The notes under the pieces were generated by a model. That model was not told the origin of the DNA. It saw nothing but the letters and a program-made list of their open reading frames with translations, and did not search any database. A stretch of 64,000 nt of DNA. It comes from Sternotherus odoratus (taxonomy: Eukaryota > Chordata > Testudines > Kinosternidae). Positions 21,735 to 33,407 of this stretch are shown here, piece after piece. Location: positions 81,961,892 to 82,025,891 of the forward strand of contig JAVMKO010000001.1 of NCBI GenBank assembly GCA_032164245.1, in the 5' to 3' direction. The stretch's first letter is position 1. Every line of letters starts with the position of its first letter. The position numbers were made by a program, and so were the translations under genes.

Positions 21735-22239
21735 ACACTGCGCTCCGTGTGTTGGTGGTGTGTGTCCTCACCAGGAGCGCAGAGTGCAGTGCACTGTGGT
21801 AACTATCCCACTGTGCATCTTGTCCCATCCAATGCAGGGTGTTGTGGTAAGTTTTCACAATGCCTCATTGGGACGAAATGTGTTGTGCGGGGGTGCATAG
21901 GAGCACGGATTCAGCTTCCCAGAATGCAGTATTTTCCATCCCATAATTGCATCTGCATCCCATTAAACCCACACTTGCCTCTTCGCTGTCCACCATCTCC
22001 AACAAAAGCACAGAGCCTGCCTGGCTCTGTGCTATTGCGATGAGCATTGCGAGCATGGGCCAGCTGATCCTCTAGTGATTGCAGAGCCACAAGAGGTGCC
22101 GTGGGGAACGTGATGATTCCTTGGAGGCTGGATTGCTGTGGGACACAGAAACAATTCAAGGTTGTTGGCAGCATTCACAGAGCAGCTTCAGACCGTGGTT
22201 CTGGGCCCAAGAAAGAAGCACTGACTGGTGGGATCGTAT

Positions 22240-22795
22240 TGTCATGTAGGTTTGGGCTGATGAGCAGTGGCTGCAGAACTTTTGGAGGCGCATGGCTGCA
22301 TTCCTGGATCTGTATGCATCACTCACTCCAGCCCTCCAACTCAGAGACACCAACATGAGATCTGCGCTGACCGTGGTGAAGGGAGTGGCAATTGCACAGT
22401 GGAAATCTGCAACGCCAGATTGCTGCTGATTAGCTGTGAATCAATTTGGAGTTGGGAATTCCACCCCAGAGGCTGTTGTGATGTGTGCAGAGACCTTAAT
22501 CACCTCCTGCTAAGAAGAACTGTGACTCTCAGCAATGTGCAAGACATAGTGGACGGCTTTGCAGCAATGGGGTTCCCAAACTGCAGTTGAGCAATAGATG
22601 GCACTCATATCCCTATTGTAGCACCAGACTGCCTTGCTGCAGAGTACATCAACAGAAAGAACTAGTCTTCTATGGCAATGCAAGTTCTGGTGGATCACCA
22701 GGGATGCTTTGCTGACATCAGTGTGGGCTGGTCAGGGAAGGTTCATGACACACACACATCTTTAAGAACAAAGGGCTGTTCAGAAAGCTATGATC
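22240..22795 (+). pseudogene. PIF/Harbinger (HARBI1-like) DDE transposase, broken
   Basis: One frame reads VDGFAAMGFPNC, then a stop at 22588-22590, then AIDGTHIPIVAPD, AEYINRKN, a second stop, and VLVDHQGCFADISVGWSGKV. The DGTHIPI and DHxGxFxD-GWxGKxHD blocks carry the first two catalytic acidic residues of Harbinger transposases. At least two stops and a lost C-terminal part make it inactive. Confidence 0.8.
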
Positions 22796-22995
22796 TGTGA
22801 ATGATGGCAGCACTACCCACCATATGTTATCTAATAACAATGAATTATGTTTCCCAAAATAGATTTTCATTCCATCACAATGCAAATAGAAAAACTTTTC
22901 TATCTAATAAAACACAATACATTAGGGGAAAAGAGCATATGAAGGGGAAAGAACAGTCCCTTCCATCTCCAGTGCACATACACCAATCGTGTCTT

Positions 22996-23375
22996 TCACA
23001 GTTCAGTGTATGTGCCGCAGTGAATGTCTTGAATGTCCCCTTTGGGGAGAGTGGTTGGGGTAGTACAGCGGCCCCTGGTGCCACATGGAATGTTAAAGGG
23101 GTGTGTGTGGGGAGGTCCCAATGTGCAGTTCTCTATGGGCTGCAGAGGGAGACGAGCGTGGGATTGTTGAACCTGCAGGTCCACCGGAGTCTGCAGCATC
23201 TCTGTCTGCTGCCTGGGAAGCGCTAGCATCTCCTGCAGTACGTCCCTCTCCTTTTCCTGCACCTTTCTCCACAGTGCCTGACGGTCTGGCCAGACTGCAA
23301 GGGTGATCCTCCAAGCCCTATGCTCCTTAGCTGAAGCAGGGTCGGCTTGCAGATATTTTTTGGAACATGTCATCT
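22996..23375 (-). pseudogene. Harbinger second ORF (Myb/SANT-like), partial
   Basis: Minus-strand open frame with EHRAWRITLAVWPDRQALWR, then LPRQQTEMLQTPVDLQ and RLPLQPIENC. These are hallmarks of the C-terminal part of reptile Harbinger DNA-binding-partner proteins. The N-terminal Myb domain is missing, probably displaced by the solo LTR that starts at 23432. Confidence 0.65.
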
Positions 23376-23431
23376 TGAGTCCTCTTTCTCCTTCTCCTTA
23401 TCTGGCTCAGCCGTTCCGCTGGTGTGGATGG

Positions 23432-23891
23432 TGTGACAGATCGCCTTCTCACCCCTCTTCAGGAACAGGCAGGAAACCCTTCTTTTGCTCCAAACAGTGC
23501 TCTTTATTTCACAGTGCAAGGCCCCATCACCAATATACACAGTTTTATAGTTCCTCTTCAGCTTACAGCTCTACAGCTCACAGTTCTACACAGCTCTATA
23601 TAGTTCAGCTCTACACACAGCACTACAGCTCCAAACACAGCTCTACAACTTACAGCTCTGACCAGCTCTTTCTCTCACTCCACACTATCATACCACCACC
23701 ACACTGGGCTTCCTTCTTGGCAGGCTTTTATCCCCCTGAGGAGGCTGCCAGGTGCAACCCATCCAGGCTGATTGCCCTGCAGCCCAGGTGACTAATTAGC
23801 CTTCTCTGCAAGGGGAGGTTTGCAGGCTTCTGCTCCCTCTTAAAGGTCCCGCAGGGCTGGCTCAGGCACTCCTGGCCAGCACCCTGCCACA
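23432..23891 (-). mobile_element. Solo LTR
   Basis: 460 bp bounded by TGTGACAG and CTGCCACA, flanked by a 4-bp duplication ATGG (23428-23431 and 23892-23895). On the minus strand it shows AATAAA (complement of TTTATT near 23501) and a TATATAGAG near 23600, so minus is the likely orientation. It contains a run of imprecise ACAGCTCTACA repeats. It appears to interrupt the PIF/Harbinger element. Confidence 0.65.
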
Positions 23892-24200
23892 ATGGAGAGA
23901 TCCCGAAGGCCACATTTGCTGCTGAGGGTACAGTTCACAGAGGTACTGTTGTCAGTGTATTCACTAGATAAATTGAAACTTAGGAGCCTGAACTCACTCC
24001 CCTTGATCAGACAAGTTTTAAGCTCGATATTATTGCTTCTCCTTGGGGTTTATACAGCATGGTGGCAGTCACAGCACCAGCCATGGCGAGGACAGCCCTG
24101 GGGCGGGGGGCAAATTGGGGAAATGAGGGGAGCTAGCTCACAGACATGAGTATATGTGTATAGGGCAGTTGAACTGAATACCATCACTGTTTTCCATAGG

Positions 24201-24955
24201 CAGAGCTGGATTTTAGCCGATATTTCAGTCCTGAGGGTAATGGAGGCTGAAAGGGGACAAGGGCACCAAGATTTGGGGGCGCCAAAAAGCGGTGCCCCAA
24301 TTTTTTTTTACACTATTGCTGGGAAACGAATGACTAAAGAAAAGAGAAACGTCGTTGAACGTGCATTTTAACTTTGTGTTCTCTCCTACATTACAGCTAT
24401 AGCCTACGCCAGCTCTGCGTTGCGGACACAAGCGTACTGCTTCACTACGGTACAAAGTGGCAATGACGTCATTTTTCTCATCGCGCGCAGCCGTTACCCG
24501 TTCTGACAGGCTGTTTATAATGCTAAGTTGACTAGTTTTCAGAGGTTGTTGACTGAGGTGAACTATTTTTGTTGAGTTGTTTCAGAGCTAAGACTCTGGC
24601 AAGTGCTGCTGCATCAATTGTGTGTGTATGTTAAGTATTTGAGTGTATATGTTTATGTGCAGATATGCGTGTTTAGGGTGTTGAAATTTGTCATATTGAT
24701 ATTGTCAGTTGTATGACAGAGTATCCGCCATTCTAATTTTATTTTATTAATAACAATAATTGGATATTCTAAAGGTAGAATAAAATGTAGTAGATTTTGA
24801 TATGAAAGCATGAAGGAAGGAAGGAAGTATATGTGACTAAAAAGGGTGTATTTCTGAAAGTATTTTGAAAGTTTATAATAAGTGATGCTCGAGGAGGGGG
24901 GCGGCGGAAGGTGGAGGTTTCGCCTAGGACGCAAAATATCCTTGCACCAGCCCTG
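24201..24955. mobile_element. Possible hAT element
   Basis: Starts CAGAGCTGGATTTTAG and ends TTGCACCAGCCCTG, resembling CAGGGCTGG-type hAT ends. The interior is AT-rich with no recognisable coding. No target duplication found. Confidence 0.4.
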
Positions 24956-25175
24956 AGAGCAGTGGACTAGGAGAACTGGGTTCTCTTCTTGGCTCTGCTA
25001 ATGACCTTGTTCATGACCTTGAGCAAGTCACATAACCTCCCTGTGTGGCTTGGTTTCCATCTGTAAAATGGAGATGATAATGCAGTGATTGCCTTTCATA
25101 AGCGAAGTTTAATTCATTAGCGCTTGCAAAGTGCTTTGACATCCTCACAGAGAAGGTGCCAGAAAGATGAAAAAC
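24956..25175 (+). mobile_element. CryI-type SINE
   Basis: GGACTAGGAGAACTGGGTTC, ATGACCTTGAGCAAGTCACA and CCATCTGTAAAATGGAGATG followed by AAAGTGCTTTGACATCC. Nearly full length. Confidence 0.85.
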
Positions 25176-25518
25176 AGTACATGGTCATATCCCCTTATTT
25201 ATTGCCAACAGAACCTTCAGATGCTGAATACTCAGACTGTGCAGTACTGACAATGAATTGCATTTGAGTTTCTCTAGTTGCTCTGTAATTTCCTTAAGAA
25301 TGCCAGTCCCCATTAAGTGTGGGTAAATCCAGGAACGCTGCATCCTGTACCTTACAGCAGAGCCCTGTGTGGGACTATTTTTTAAATCATGCTGCCACTC
25401 CCACCTGCTCCCACATTGTTTTTGCATTTTTATCTCCTGTCACCCTTTGATCTTGCAAATCCCACAAAAGAGACAGAGTTCCCCCATGCTACCAAAAACC
25501 AAAACATCAGCAGTTAAC

Positions 25519-25522
<4 letters not shown>

Positions 25523-25552
<30 letters not shown>
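25523..25552. repeat. (TA)n microsatellite
   Basis: About 15 uninterrupted TA units. Confidence 0.95.
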
Positions 25553-25554
<2 letters not shown>

Positions 25555-26361
25555 ATTCAGACTCAGTTTTTACCACTGAAATTATAAAACAAATCTTACT
25601 TAAACCATGTAAAAATATTTTAACTCCTGTTATAAAAGTCAGCAAATCTTTTGATCCCTCAGTTAAATTTAAGTATTAAAACCTCTGCAAATTACCGTAG
25701 TCTGTTTTTTTTTCTTGGCCTACCCAATCCTGACCACAACTAAGCATATTTTACTCACTCCTGCTTTTATGGCAGTGGGTCCTGTGAGACCCATGAGATC
25801 CCAATCCCACTGCAAGGCTCTTATCTTGCAGTGTCCCGAACATGTTTTTCTTGGCATTGCCATTTTTGAGTTCCTGCCTCTCTCTTTTATAAAATGCCCA
25901 GCTACACACTGGAAACTTGTAGAAGTGGGAATTCAAAATGGCAGCTACTATCTGAGAGCTCTTTTTGCTCTCATGACGATCCTGTAACTTGTCCTCGTCA
26001 GAGCACAATAGCTAATACAGAATTGGAGAAGCCGCTGTCTGTATTTAAGGTCCTGCGAGCATGAGGCTCTTCCTACAGACATTGGTCATGTCCATTTAGT
26101 TAGCAATGGACCATAATCTCTACTCTCCTTTCCCTCTGCGACAGGCAGAATTCTTTCAAATCCCCGGCTCCTGCCATTGGAATTATCCTACTGTAATTTT
26201 TGCTATGAATGAATCTGCACTTATTGCATTACTCACCCAGCGCCACTAGGTGGCAGCAGGTCATGCTCAATAGGTTTAAGTTTGGGCTGAGCAGCAGGGA
26301 CTTGCAAGATGTATGTATGAGCACGCAGAAGGCGTCTGTCATTATAGATGATATTAGCTCT

Positions 26362-26433
26362 AGTTAGTCTTTAAGGTGCCACAGGACTCTTTGTAACTTC
26401 TGCAATTCCAGACTAACACGCTACCTCTCTGAT
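26362..26433 (+). mobile_element. 72-bp Penelope-like 3' tail insertion
   Basis: Only the terminal tail (AGTTAGTCTTTAAGGTGCC to CTACCTCTCTGAT), flanked by a 10-bp duplication TATTAGCTCT at 26352-26361 and 26434-26443. It shows that very short 3' ends of this family can insert. Confidence 0.8.
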
Positions 26434-26714
26434 TATTAGCTCTCTGTATTGCTCACTCGCACCTCCATCCTCCCCCCCCCCCCCCGTCTGACATACAGGG
26501 TAGACTCTGACGGAGAGTCCCAGTCAGAAGAGCACTTACGATGACTTGGAGGCATAAGAAAGAGGGAAATAGAAGAATTCCTTAGGACTTTAAAGGGGAG
26601 AAGGGAAGGGCTGGGGGGGGGGGTCATTTGTTAGGTTGGCAGTATTCTGCCTTGAACCTCAGAGCATCTGTTTGATCCCAGCTAGCCAATGTCCCATCGA
26701 GTCATGTATCCTGG

Positions 26715-26945
26715 TTCAGGGCGTGTCTACTCTTAAAACACTACAGTCGCAGTGATTCAGTGTAGACGCAGTGATTCAGTGTAGACGTAATAGGAGGGGT
26801 TCTTCCTTTGGCGCAGGTATTCCACCTTCCGGAGAGGCAGTAGCTAGGTCAGTGGGAGAATTCTTGTATTGACCCAGCACAACAAAACGCAACAAACCAC
26901 CGGAGGTTAGGTTGGTACAGCTACATTTATCGGGTATGGATTTTT
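26715..26945. mobile_element. Harbinger-like MITE remnant
   Basis: Begins AGGGCGTGTCTACTC and contains the tandem pair CAGTGATTCAGTGTAGACG. The right part (GGTTGGTACAGCTACA) is typical of this family; the right end is degraded. Confidence 0.5.
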
Positions 26946-27269
26946 CACCATCATTAGCACACTCTGTTATACAGCGTTATAATTATTAGCACTTTTATAC
27001 TGTGTTTCAATGTGATTTACAAAGATGATCTAATCAGATCAAATGTTTTTCCTGAGGGCTGGAAGCTATTTGGAATGATTTATGTCATGTCTCTTAATTA
27101 GCCTAATGGATCTATGCAGATGCGTATGGTCCCCTCAGACATGAATGGATGTTAGCCTTCTGAGAGGGTCACGTGTTATCTCCATTTCACAGATGGGGAC
27201 CTGAGGCACAGAGAAATCGATGTGATAGAAAGGTTTTATTGAGTTTTTTTAGAGGTTTACTTAGATTGT

Positions 27270-27395
27270 AAGCTCATTGGGCCAGAGAGTGTCTTTTTGT
27301 TCTGTTTGTACAGGGCCTAGCACAATGGGGTCCTAGTCTCTGACTGGAGTTCCTAGGTGCTACCATAGTAGTAATAATTAATAACAATAGGCTGC
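27270..27395 (+). mobile_element. SINE 3' half
   Basis: GTACAGGGCCTAGCACAATG, GGGTCCTAGTCTCTGACTGG and AGGTGCTACCATAGTAGTAA, the 3' tail type also present at 37.8 kb. An antisense SINE-like patch precedes it at 27180. Confidence 0.65.
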
Positions 27396-28074
27396 ATTTG
27401 GAAAGGAATCCTTAGAGAAGAATGAAGCCTTTTTACCTATGAGTTATGTGGTTATCCCAGGTGAGTGCTAATGAGACCTTTTATACCATATCACATGATC
27501 ATGTATCTGTAATTGCCCCATAGTTTTCTGGAAAACTTTGTTTTATACAAGTTTAGAGTTATACAAAATGTTAATAGTTCTATATTCCTTCATTTGCCAA
27601 GTCAGACTCCCTTCCATACCATGAGACCAACTATATGGGCCTCAGAAGAAGAGGAAAATTAGAACAAATACATTTTGGAAATGTATAACCAATACCTATA
27701 TAACAATGGCGCTAACTTAAAATCTGATATCTTGTGATTTACCATGGCTAGAAAAAAGTGTTTTATCTTACCGAAAAGGAGGCTTTTCTGGCTGGCTTAC
27801 ACTATAACTCTTATTTCTAGCCCTAGGGGGTTATGAGTTATCAGAGCTTTAAATCGCTCACTGTTCTAAGACGGAATATTGTCCCTGGCCTAGTACCTGT
27901 GTAATTTGGATGAAGGGGAGGGGGGGAAAAAGGAAACCTTTGGTGCCAAGTTGTTTTTTAAAGAACAGTAGAGTAGTTTGGAGCTTCTCAGAGGCCTGGA
28001 GTGTTGTTAAAAGTCCCAGCAAGATGGCTTAGTGGGCTGAATACAGGTGAGCTGGTCAAAAGTATATGATAAAT

Positions 28075-28737
28075 CAGGGGTTGGTAAACTATGGCCCGAA
28101 AGCTGTTTTAAGTCGGCCCATGAGCTCCTGTTGGGGCACCGGGTCGGGGCTGCACCATACAGCTTGGCCCTGCTCCGGGGCTCCAGTGGGGTGCCGGGTT
28201 GGGGGGCTGCATCATGCAGCTTGCGGAAGCCATAGCATGGCCCCAATCTGAGGGTTGCGGGCTGCTCCACACCTAGGAGCCGGAGAAAGGACATGCCACT
28301 GCTTCCGGGAGCCACTTGAGGTAAGTGCTGCTCGGAGCCTGCAGCTCTGAGCCTCTGTCCACACCCTAACACCCTGCCCCAGCCCTGATCCCCCTCCTGC
28401 TCTCCAAACCCCTCGATCCCAGCACGGAGCACCCTCCTGAACCCCAAACCTCTCATCTCCAGACTCAACCCTGAGCCTGCACCCCCAACCAGAGCCCGCA
28501 CCCGCTCTCACACACCTGCCCCAGCCCTGATCCCCCTCCTAAGCATTCGGTCCCAGCCCAGAGCACCCTCCTACACCCCAAACTCCTCATCTCCAGCCCC
28601 ACCCCAGAGCCCGCACCCCCAACCAGAGCCCTCACCCCCTCCCATACCCCAACCCCAATTTTGTGAGCATTCTTGGCCTGCCATATAATTTTTATTCCCC
28701 GATGTGGCCCTCAGGCCAAAAAGTGTGTCCACCCCTG
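28075..28737. mobile_element. hAT element (CAGGGGTTGG ends) with C-rich internal duplication
   Basis: 663 bp, ends CAGGGGTTGGTAAAC and GTGTGTCCACCCCTG. Flanks TGATAAAT and TGACATAA are only partly matching. At 28370-28660 a C-rich module containing CCCCAGCCCTGATCCCCCTC is duplicated with about 150-bp spacing. Confidence 0.75.
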
Positions 28738-29178
28738 TGACATAACCTCCCTACTCCCACCGGGCACTAGAAAGCTGCCACAGTGGCAGAGGTGCTGTGG
28801 GGAAAGTTTTCTGTGCACTATTGATTGCCCTGTAAAATCCATTCAGATCCAGGAAAAGATTTCAGAAGTCAGCTCATTAAAGAACTATTGCAAATGACAG
28901 GAATGAGGAAATCCAAAATGACTCCCTGCCATCCACAAGAAGGCCCTCAGCCAGAGAGATTTAATAGGACCTTGTTAAACATTTAGGAACCCTGAACCCT
29001 AATCCAAAGTCCAAATGGAGTCAGCATGACAGCTACTTAGTACCTGCCTACAGTCGCACAAGTAAAAACCCACTGGGTATTCCCCATGCCACAAAATGTT
29101 TGGGAGAGAGGCAGACTGCCAGTGAACTTCGCCTTTGGAGTGTCTGCTGATGGAGCTTACCCTGAAATCTACCTCCAG

Positions 29179-29302
29179 TAGGGTGACCAGACACCAAGTG
29201 TGAAAAATCGGGACAGGGTGTGGGGGGTAATAGGAGCCAATATAAGAAAAAGACCCAAAAATCGGGACTGTCCCTATAAAATCGGGACATCTGGTCACCC
29301 TA
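29179..29302 (-). mobile_element. hAT MITE, TAGGGTGACCAG family
   Basis: 124 bp with intact ends TAGGGTGACCAGA and TCTGGTCACCCTA; perfect 8-bp duplication ACCTCCAG at 29171-29178 and 29303-29310. Confidence 0.9.
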
Positions 29303-29489
29303 ACCTCCAGTGTATCATCCAACTAAGAAAGCATTTCAAAAGGCCTATAAAATAGCCATAGAACCAGAAAGAAAGGCAGAGAGTCCTGGTGTCTCCTCCA
29401 CTGTACCTCTCCCTGTGCTGTATAAGTGGGTGTCAGGAGCATGTTGTCCAATATTAAAACCCACTGTGTAGTGAGCAGAGTAGGGGGTG

Positions 29490-30245
29490 GGGGCGCTGTT
29501 TCGGTGGAGAGACAACCGTGACCGCCCCGTGGTGGGCAGAGCCAGGACACCCACGCTCACCTCCCCAGAAACAGAGGGGTGGGACAGGAACTGGAAATAT
29601 AAAAGGCAGGCCCTTCAGCTCAGTTGGAGAGGAGCCGCCAGAGGAGAAGACGTCTCCCACCAGTTGCTGGAGCTCGGAACTGACTGACCATTACAGAGCC
29701 CGAGACCCGGAGTGTCTACAGAGCTCCCAGTCACTGGAGACACCGAGGAGTTGCCATGAGCTGTTTATCCCAGTGAGGCGAATGATGACACTGGGACCCA
29801 AGTACACTCCCCCAATCAGGAGTATAGGAAGTAGCCCAGGAGAGCCAAATATAGCTCAGCCGTGTTGCTGACTGACATCCAACCAATGTTTTGTGGCCAG
29901 ATTTCCCCGCTGACCCAGTGGTGGACCACTTCATCACTGCTGGGGTCCTGGGCTGGGATCCAGTGTAGTCAGGCAGGCCCATGTCCCCCCGCCATCCCAC
30001 TCCTGGGGTGACAGGCTCCTCACTGTAGGCCAAGAGACCGGTGTTTGTTGGCAGTCTGCCAGGGCCAAGACCTCCAACTGTGTGCTACCCCACCCTGCCT
30101 GAGGGCTGGGGCTTAGACATTATTGCTCTACCCTGCCAAGTGGCAGAGACCCCAGTGCTAATTCCCCCCTGGAACTTCACCCTCCCAGCGGCCTTGCAGC
30201 GAGGGGGCATGGCCTCCCTCCCAGTCGGACAACTGTGACTGCCTT
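29490..30245 (+). mobile_element. LTR-retrotransposon LTR/leader-like segment
   Basis: A TATAAAAG at 29598 is followed by GAGGAGCCGCCAGAGGAG, then GACTGACATCCAACCAATG and TTTTCTGGCC-type text, then CCGCTGACCCAGTGGTGGAC. This resembles leader regions of turtle gypsy-like retroelements as I remember them. No ORF or boundaries were found; it could be something else. Confidence 0.3.
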
Positions 30246-31129
30246 ACACCATTAATATTGTCCTCAGGCCTTAGTAGGACAGTGTATTTGTGTACAGTAA
30301 TGACATTTAATTTATGTGTAATTTTTAATGTCTATAGAAATTCTTGATGGGAACATCAAGTTTTCCCAGGTGAGGGAGTGTGAAACCCCCTCTGGAATTG
30401 ATTGTTCCTAACATATTACACTGAGCGTCTAGGGGACTTGACCCTACACTACAGCAGCAATGGCAACAGAGGCTCAGGATCCTATTTCCCAGACTGCCTC
30501 CAGTCCAGGGCAGAGATCAAACCAGCTGTCCAGCTCAGAGACAAAGGATTTGGTTATACGTTTGGCTTTTTGGTTGGGTTTGGAGTATAGCAGGGAGAGT
30601 AGCATCACCACCAGGAAGGCCCCTTCTACCCTCCACATTCCTACCCCTGGGGAGATTTTAAGACCTTTTGGAATTTCTAGGACAATGTCCTCTCAGTTCA
30701 AAAACTCAGCAGACTTCAAGTTGCAGTCAGGCATCTGAAAGGCAGCCTCACTGCACACTTAAATCCAGACCAGAGAGGCACAAGGACAGTCTCCTGGGTG
30801 CAAATACAGTAGTTTGTAAAAACACCCTTGTTTGTTTGTTTGATTCTGATATTTTGTTTTAAGCAAGCCACTGATTTCAGTGCTGCACCATCCATCAAAG
30901 ACTGAGCCTGAATTCACTGTTTGTCTAGGCAGATGCTAGCTGCTGGGAGAGGAAGTAGGACGGTTTGCACTGGCTGTATATGTTGGGTGGGTGGTAGAGT
31001 TTATATATGACTAATTTTGTCTTTTGTTGTTTTGTTGGTTATTGGTTTATTACTCTGGGAACAGATATAGCTATTTTATTTTTGTGTATTCTGACTAATG
31101 CTCCTCTGTATGAGTTTGGGTGGTAAATA

Positions 31130-31740
31130 TTTTCGCAGGGAACAGGCACTCAGTGTTATATTGGAATTGGAAAAGGTTCAGAAAAGGGCACCAAAAATGA
31201 TTAGGAGTACGGAACAGCTGCCATATGAGGAGAGATTAATAAGACCTGGACGTTTCAGCTTGCAAAATAGACGAATGAGAGGGGATATGATTGAGGTCTA
31301 TAAAATCATGACTGGCATGAAGAAAGTAAATAAAGTATTATTTGCTCCTTCCGATAATACAATAACTGAGGGTCACCAAATGAAATTAATAGGCAGCAGA
31401 TTTAAAACAAACAAAAGGACGTATTTTTTTCCACACAATGCACAGTCAACCTGTGGAACTCTTTACCAGAGGATGTTGTGAAGGCCACGACTATAACAGG
31501 GTTCAAAAAAGAACTAGAGAAATTCATGGCGGATAGGTGCATAAATGACTATTAGCCAGGATGGTGTCCCTAGCCTTGGTTTGTCAGACAAGAAATGGAT
31601 CACTTGATGATTACCTGTTCTGTTCATTCCCTCTGAGGCATCTGGTATTGGCCACTGTTAGAAGACGGGATACTGGGCTAGATGGACCTTTGGTCTGACC
31701 CAGAATGGCCCTTCTTATGTAATGTTCTTATGTTCCCAAC
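31130..31740 (+). mobile_element. CR1 LINE 3' end
   Basis: Encodes LEKVQKRAPKMIRSTEQLPY then EERLIRPGRFSLQNRRMRGD and MIEVYKIMTG, the C-terminus of CR1 reverse transcriptase, with a frameshift near 31450 before the expected NLWNSLP. It ends in the CR1 terminal repeat (TTCTTATGTAATGTTCTTATG). Confidence 0.88.
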
Positions 31741-31809
31741 AATAGGAGGGGTTTCTTTGGGTGGAGGTACCAGGTGCTTTTGTACATGAACCCATAACCC
31801 TTACTTCAG

Positions 31810-31985
31810 GACTGGGTTACACTCACAACACCACTGTGAAGTAGGACACTGCTACTACCTCCATTTTATGATGGGAAACCGAGGCACAGAGTGACTGAGT
31901 GACTTGCCTAAGGTCATATAGGGAGTTTGTGGCAGGGAAGTGAACCCAGATCTCCCAAGTCCTAGGCTGGTGCCAATGTTCATCT
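31810..31985 (-). mobile_element. tRNA-derived SINE, antisense
   Basis: CGAGGCACAGAGTGACTGAG, GACTTGCCTAAGGTCATAT and GGAAGTGAACCCAGATCTCC are the complement of the SINE head and body. Confidence 0.8.
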
Positions 31986-31989
31986 CCTA

Positions 31990-33171
31990 ACAAGAGCTCC
32001 CTTCCTCTCTGTATATACACTTCTGCTTAGCCATAGATACGGGTGCATATTAAACAGTAATTATTGATTGAATTTTATAATTGGGCCATGTTCTGACCAT
32101 GTCAATAAGGATTCCTTGAACCCGGGAGGGAATAAATCACCACTTCAGTGTGCCTGCCAGTTGTCTGTCCTTCCCTGGCCCGCTCCCTCTATGGAGCTAT
32201 AAAGAAGGTTGGTAAGTCTCCCAGACTGTAAATGCAGCACTATCCTTCCCTGCCCCCTCCCTGGATTTCTCCAAACACAGTTATTTGGATGTAGGGATAC
32301 CGACATTTGGTTAATGATTAGGGGAGAGAACATTATCAGACAGGATCAGACCCTGGGTCCATCTAGTTCAAAGTCCTGTTTCAGATGCTTCAGAGCCCGG
32401 AAATATGCAGATGTGGGATAATCTGCCCCTGACAGTAGGTCTCACCCCACTCTCTGATCGTTAGAAATTGTTTTGAGCCTCGTTTGATAAATGGTTACCT
32501 GAGGGCTCGGTGACACATTCTGGGCGCCACCTTGCAGCATTCAAGCAGTTCAGTGCTATAATATAACCTGCCCCCTTGGTTTTTTCCTGGTTTTGGAGAG
32601 AGGGGAACACATGGTGTTTGGACCCAGAGGAACTAAAAGCTCTCAAGGAGATTTCCCCATGAGACTGCGATTTTCTAAAAGAGAATCACCTGCTTTATCC
32701 GAGAAGAAAACACGGGTATTAAAAGGAAATGTAAAATCTCATCCCAGATCTGCAGTGGCAAGGAAATACTCTTTGAATCAGTAACCAGTTCTACAGGAGA
32801 GCTGGGCCTTCCCCTGGTGCCCATCGGGGGGGGGGGGGGGGGGAGGGGAGGGGAGGATGAATGAGGGTGCAGAGAGTGGGTCACTACAGACAGACATGGT
32901 CCATCTCAGCACTGCCGAGTGCGTGGTTCCGAAATCTACAGCTTGAACTGTTGACTCTGCCTCTCGGGTCCTTGGGACGGCAGCTCTGTGACAGGCTCCT
33001 GGCACTGCATTTCAGCAGTGCCCTTTCTGCCACAATGGGACACGTGCCAACCCAATAGGAAAAGCAGAAATTATTCCATCAGTGGAAGCCACAATAGCAC
33101 CTGACCCAAAATAGCTTCCCAGAAAGAGAGAGGCAGATTAGGTTAGACTAGCCTAAAAGAGAGAGAAACTC
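31990..33171. other. Region upstream of myoglobin promoter
   Basis: No coding sequence recognised. It holds the G18 tract at 32826. An AT-rich CCCAAAATAGC near 33106 weakly resembles a MEF2 site (8 of 10). Muscle enhancers may lie here, but nothing stronger is visible. Confidence 0.4.
32826..32860 (+). repeat. G18 tract with GGGGA repeats upstream of myoglobin
   Basis: Eighteen consecutive G, then AGGGGAGGGGAGG. It lies about 0.4 kb upstream of the predicted myoglobin start and could form a quadruplex; on the other strand it is C-rich. Confidence 0.9.
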
Positions 33172-33216
33172 CAGCTGACAATTGACAGGTGTCCGTCTGG
33201 GAGGAGGGATTATAAA
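33172..33216 (+). promoter_or_regulatory. MB: Myoglobin core promoter: three E-boxes and TATA-like box
   Basis: Seen: CAGCTG at 33172-33177, CAATTG at 33179-33184 and CAGGTG at 33186-33191 are packed in 20 bp, followed by TATAAA at 33211-33216. A start near 33240-33246 is predicted, giving a 5' UTR of about 70 nt. E-boxes are bound by MyoD-family factors, and mammalian MB promoters also use E-box and AT-rich elements. Function here is inferred from motif clustering and position only. Confidence 0.65.
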
Positions 33217-33312
33217 CCCCAGGAGTGAGCTCTCTGGCAGCACTCTGAGGCTGGGCATACGGCTGCAAACAACCTCATCTCGGGTTTTTTTCCCCCTAAG
33301 CACCAGCAAATT

Positions 33313-33407
33313 ATGGGGCTCAGTGATGATGAATGGCACCATGTCCTGGGCATCTGGGCGAAGGTGGAACCAGACCTGGCGGCCCATGGACAGGAAGTTA
33401 TAGTCAG
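33313..33407 (+). CDS. MB: Myoglobin exon 1 coding part
   Basis: ATG GGG CTC onward, encoding helices A and early B; donor GTCAG|GTAGGC. The donor splits the Arg31 codon after two bases, the conserved globin intron-1 position. The ATG context is AAATTATGG (A at -3 is replaced by T, G at +4). Confidence 0.97.

Larger units (their letters stand above)
21626..23431 (+). mobile_element. PIF/Harbinger transposon, decayed autonomous copy
   Basis: Left end AGTCTACACTACAAAATTACG. It contains a broken transposase on the plus strand and a Myb/SANT-like second ORF on the minus strand, the standard two-gene layout of PIF/Harbinger elements. A (GT)n run lies at 21694-21732. The right end was not found; a solo LTR begins at 23432. 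Confidence 0.7.
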
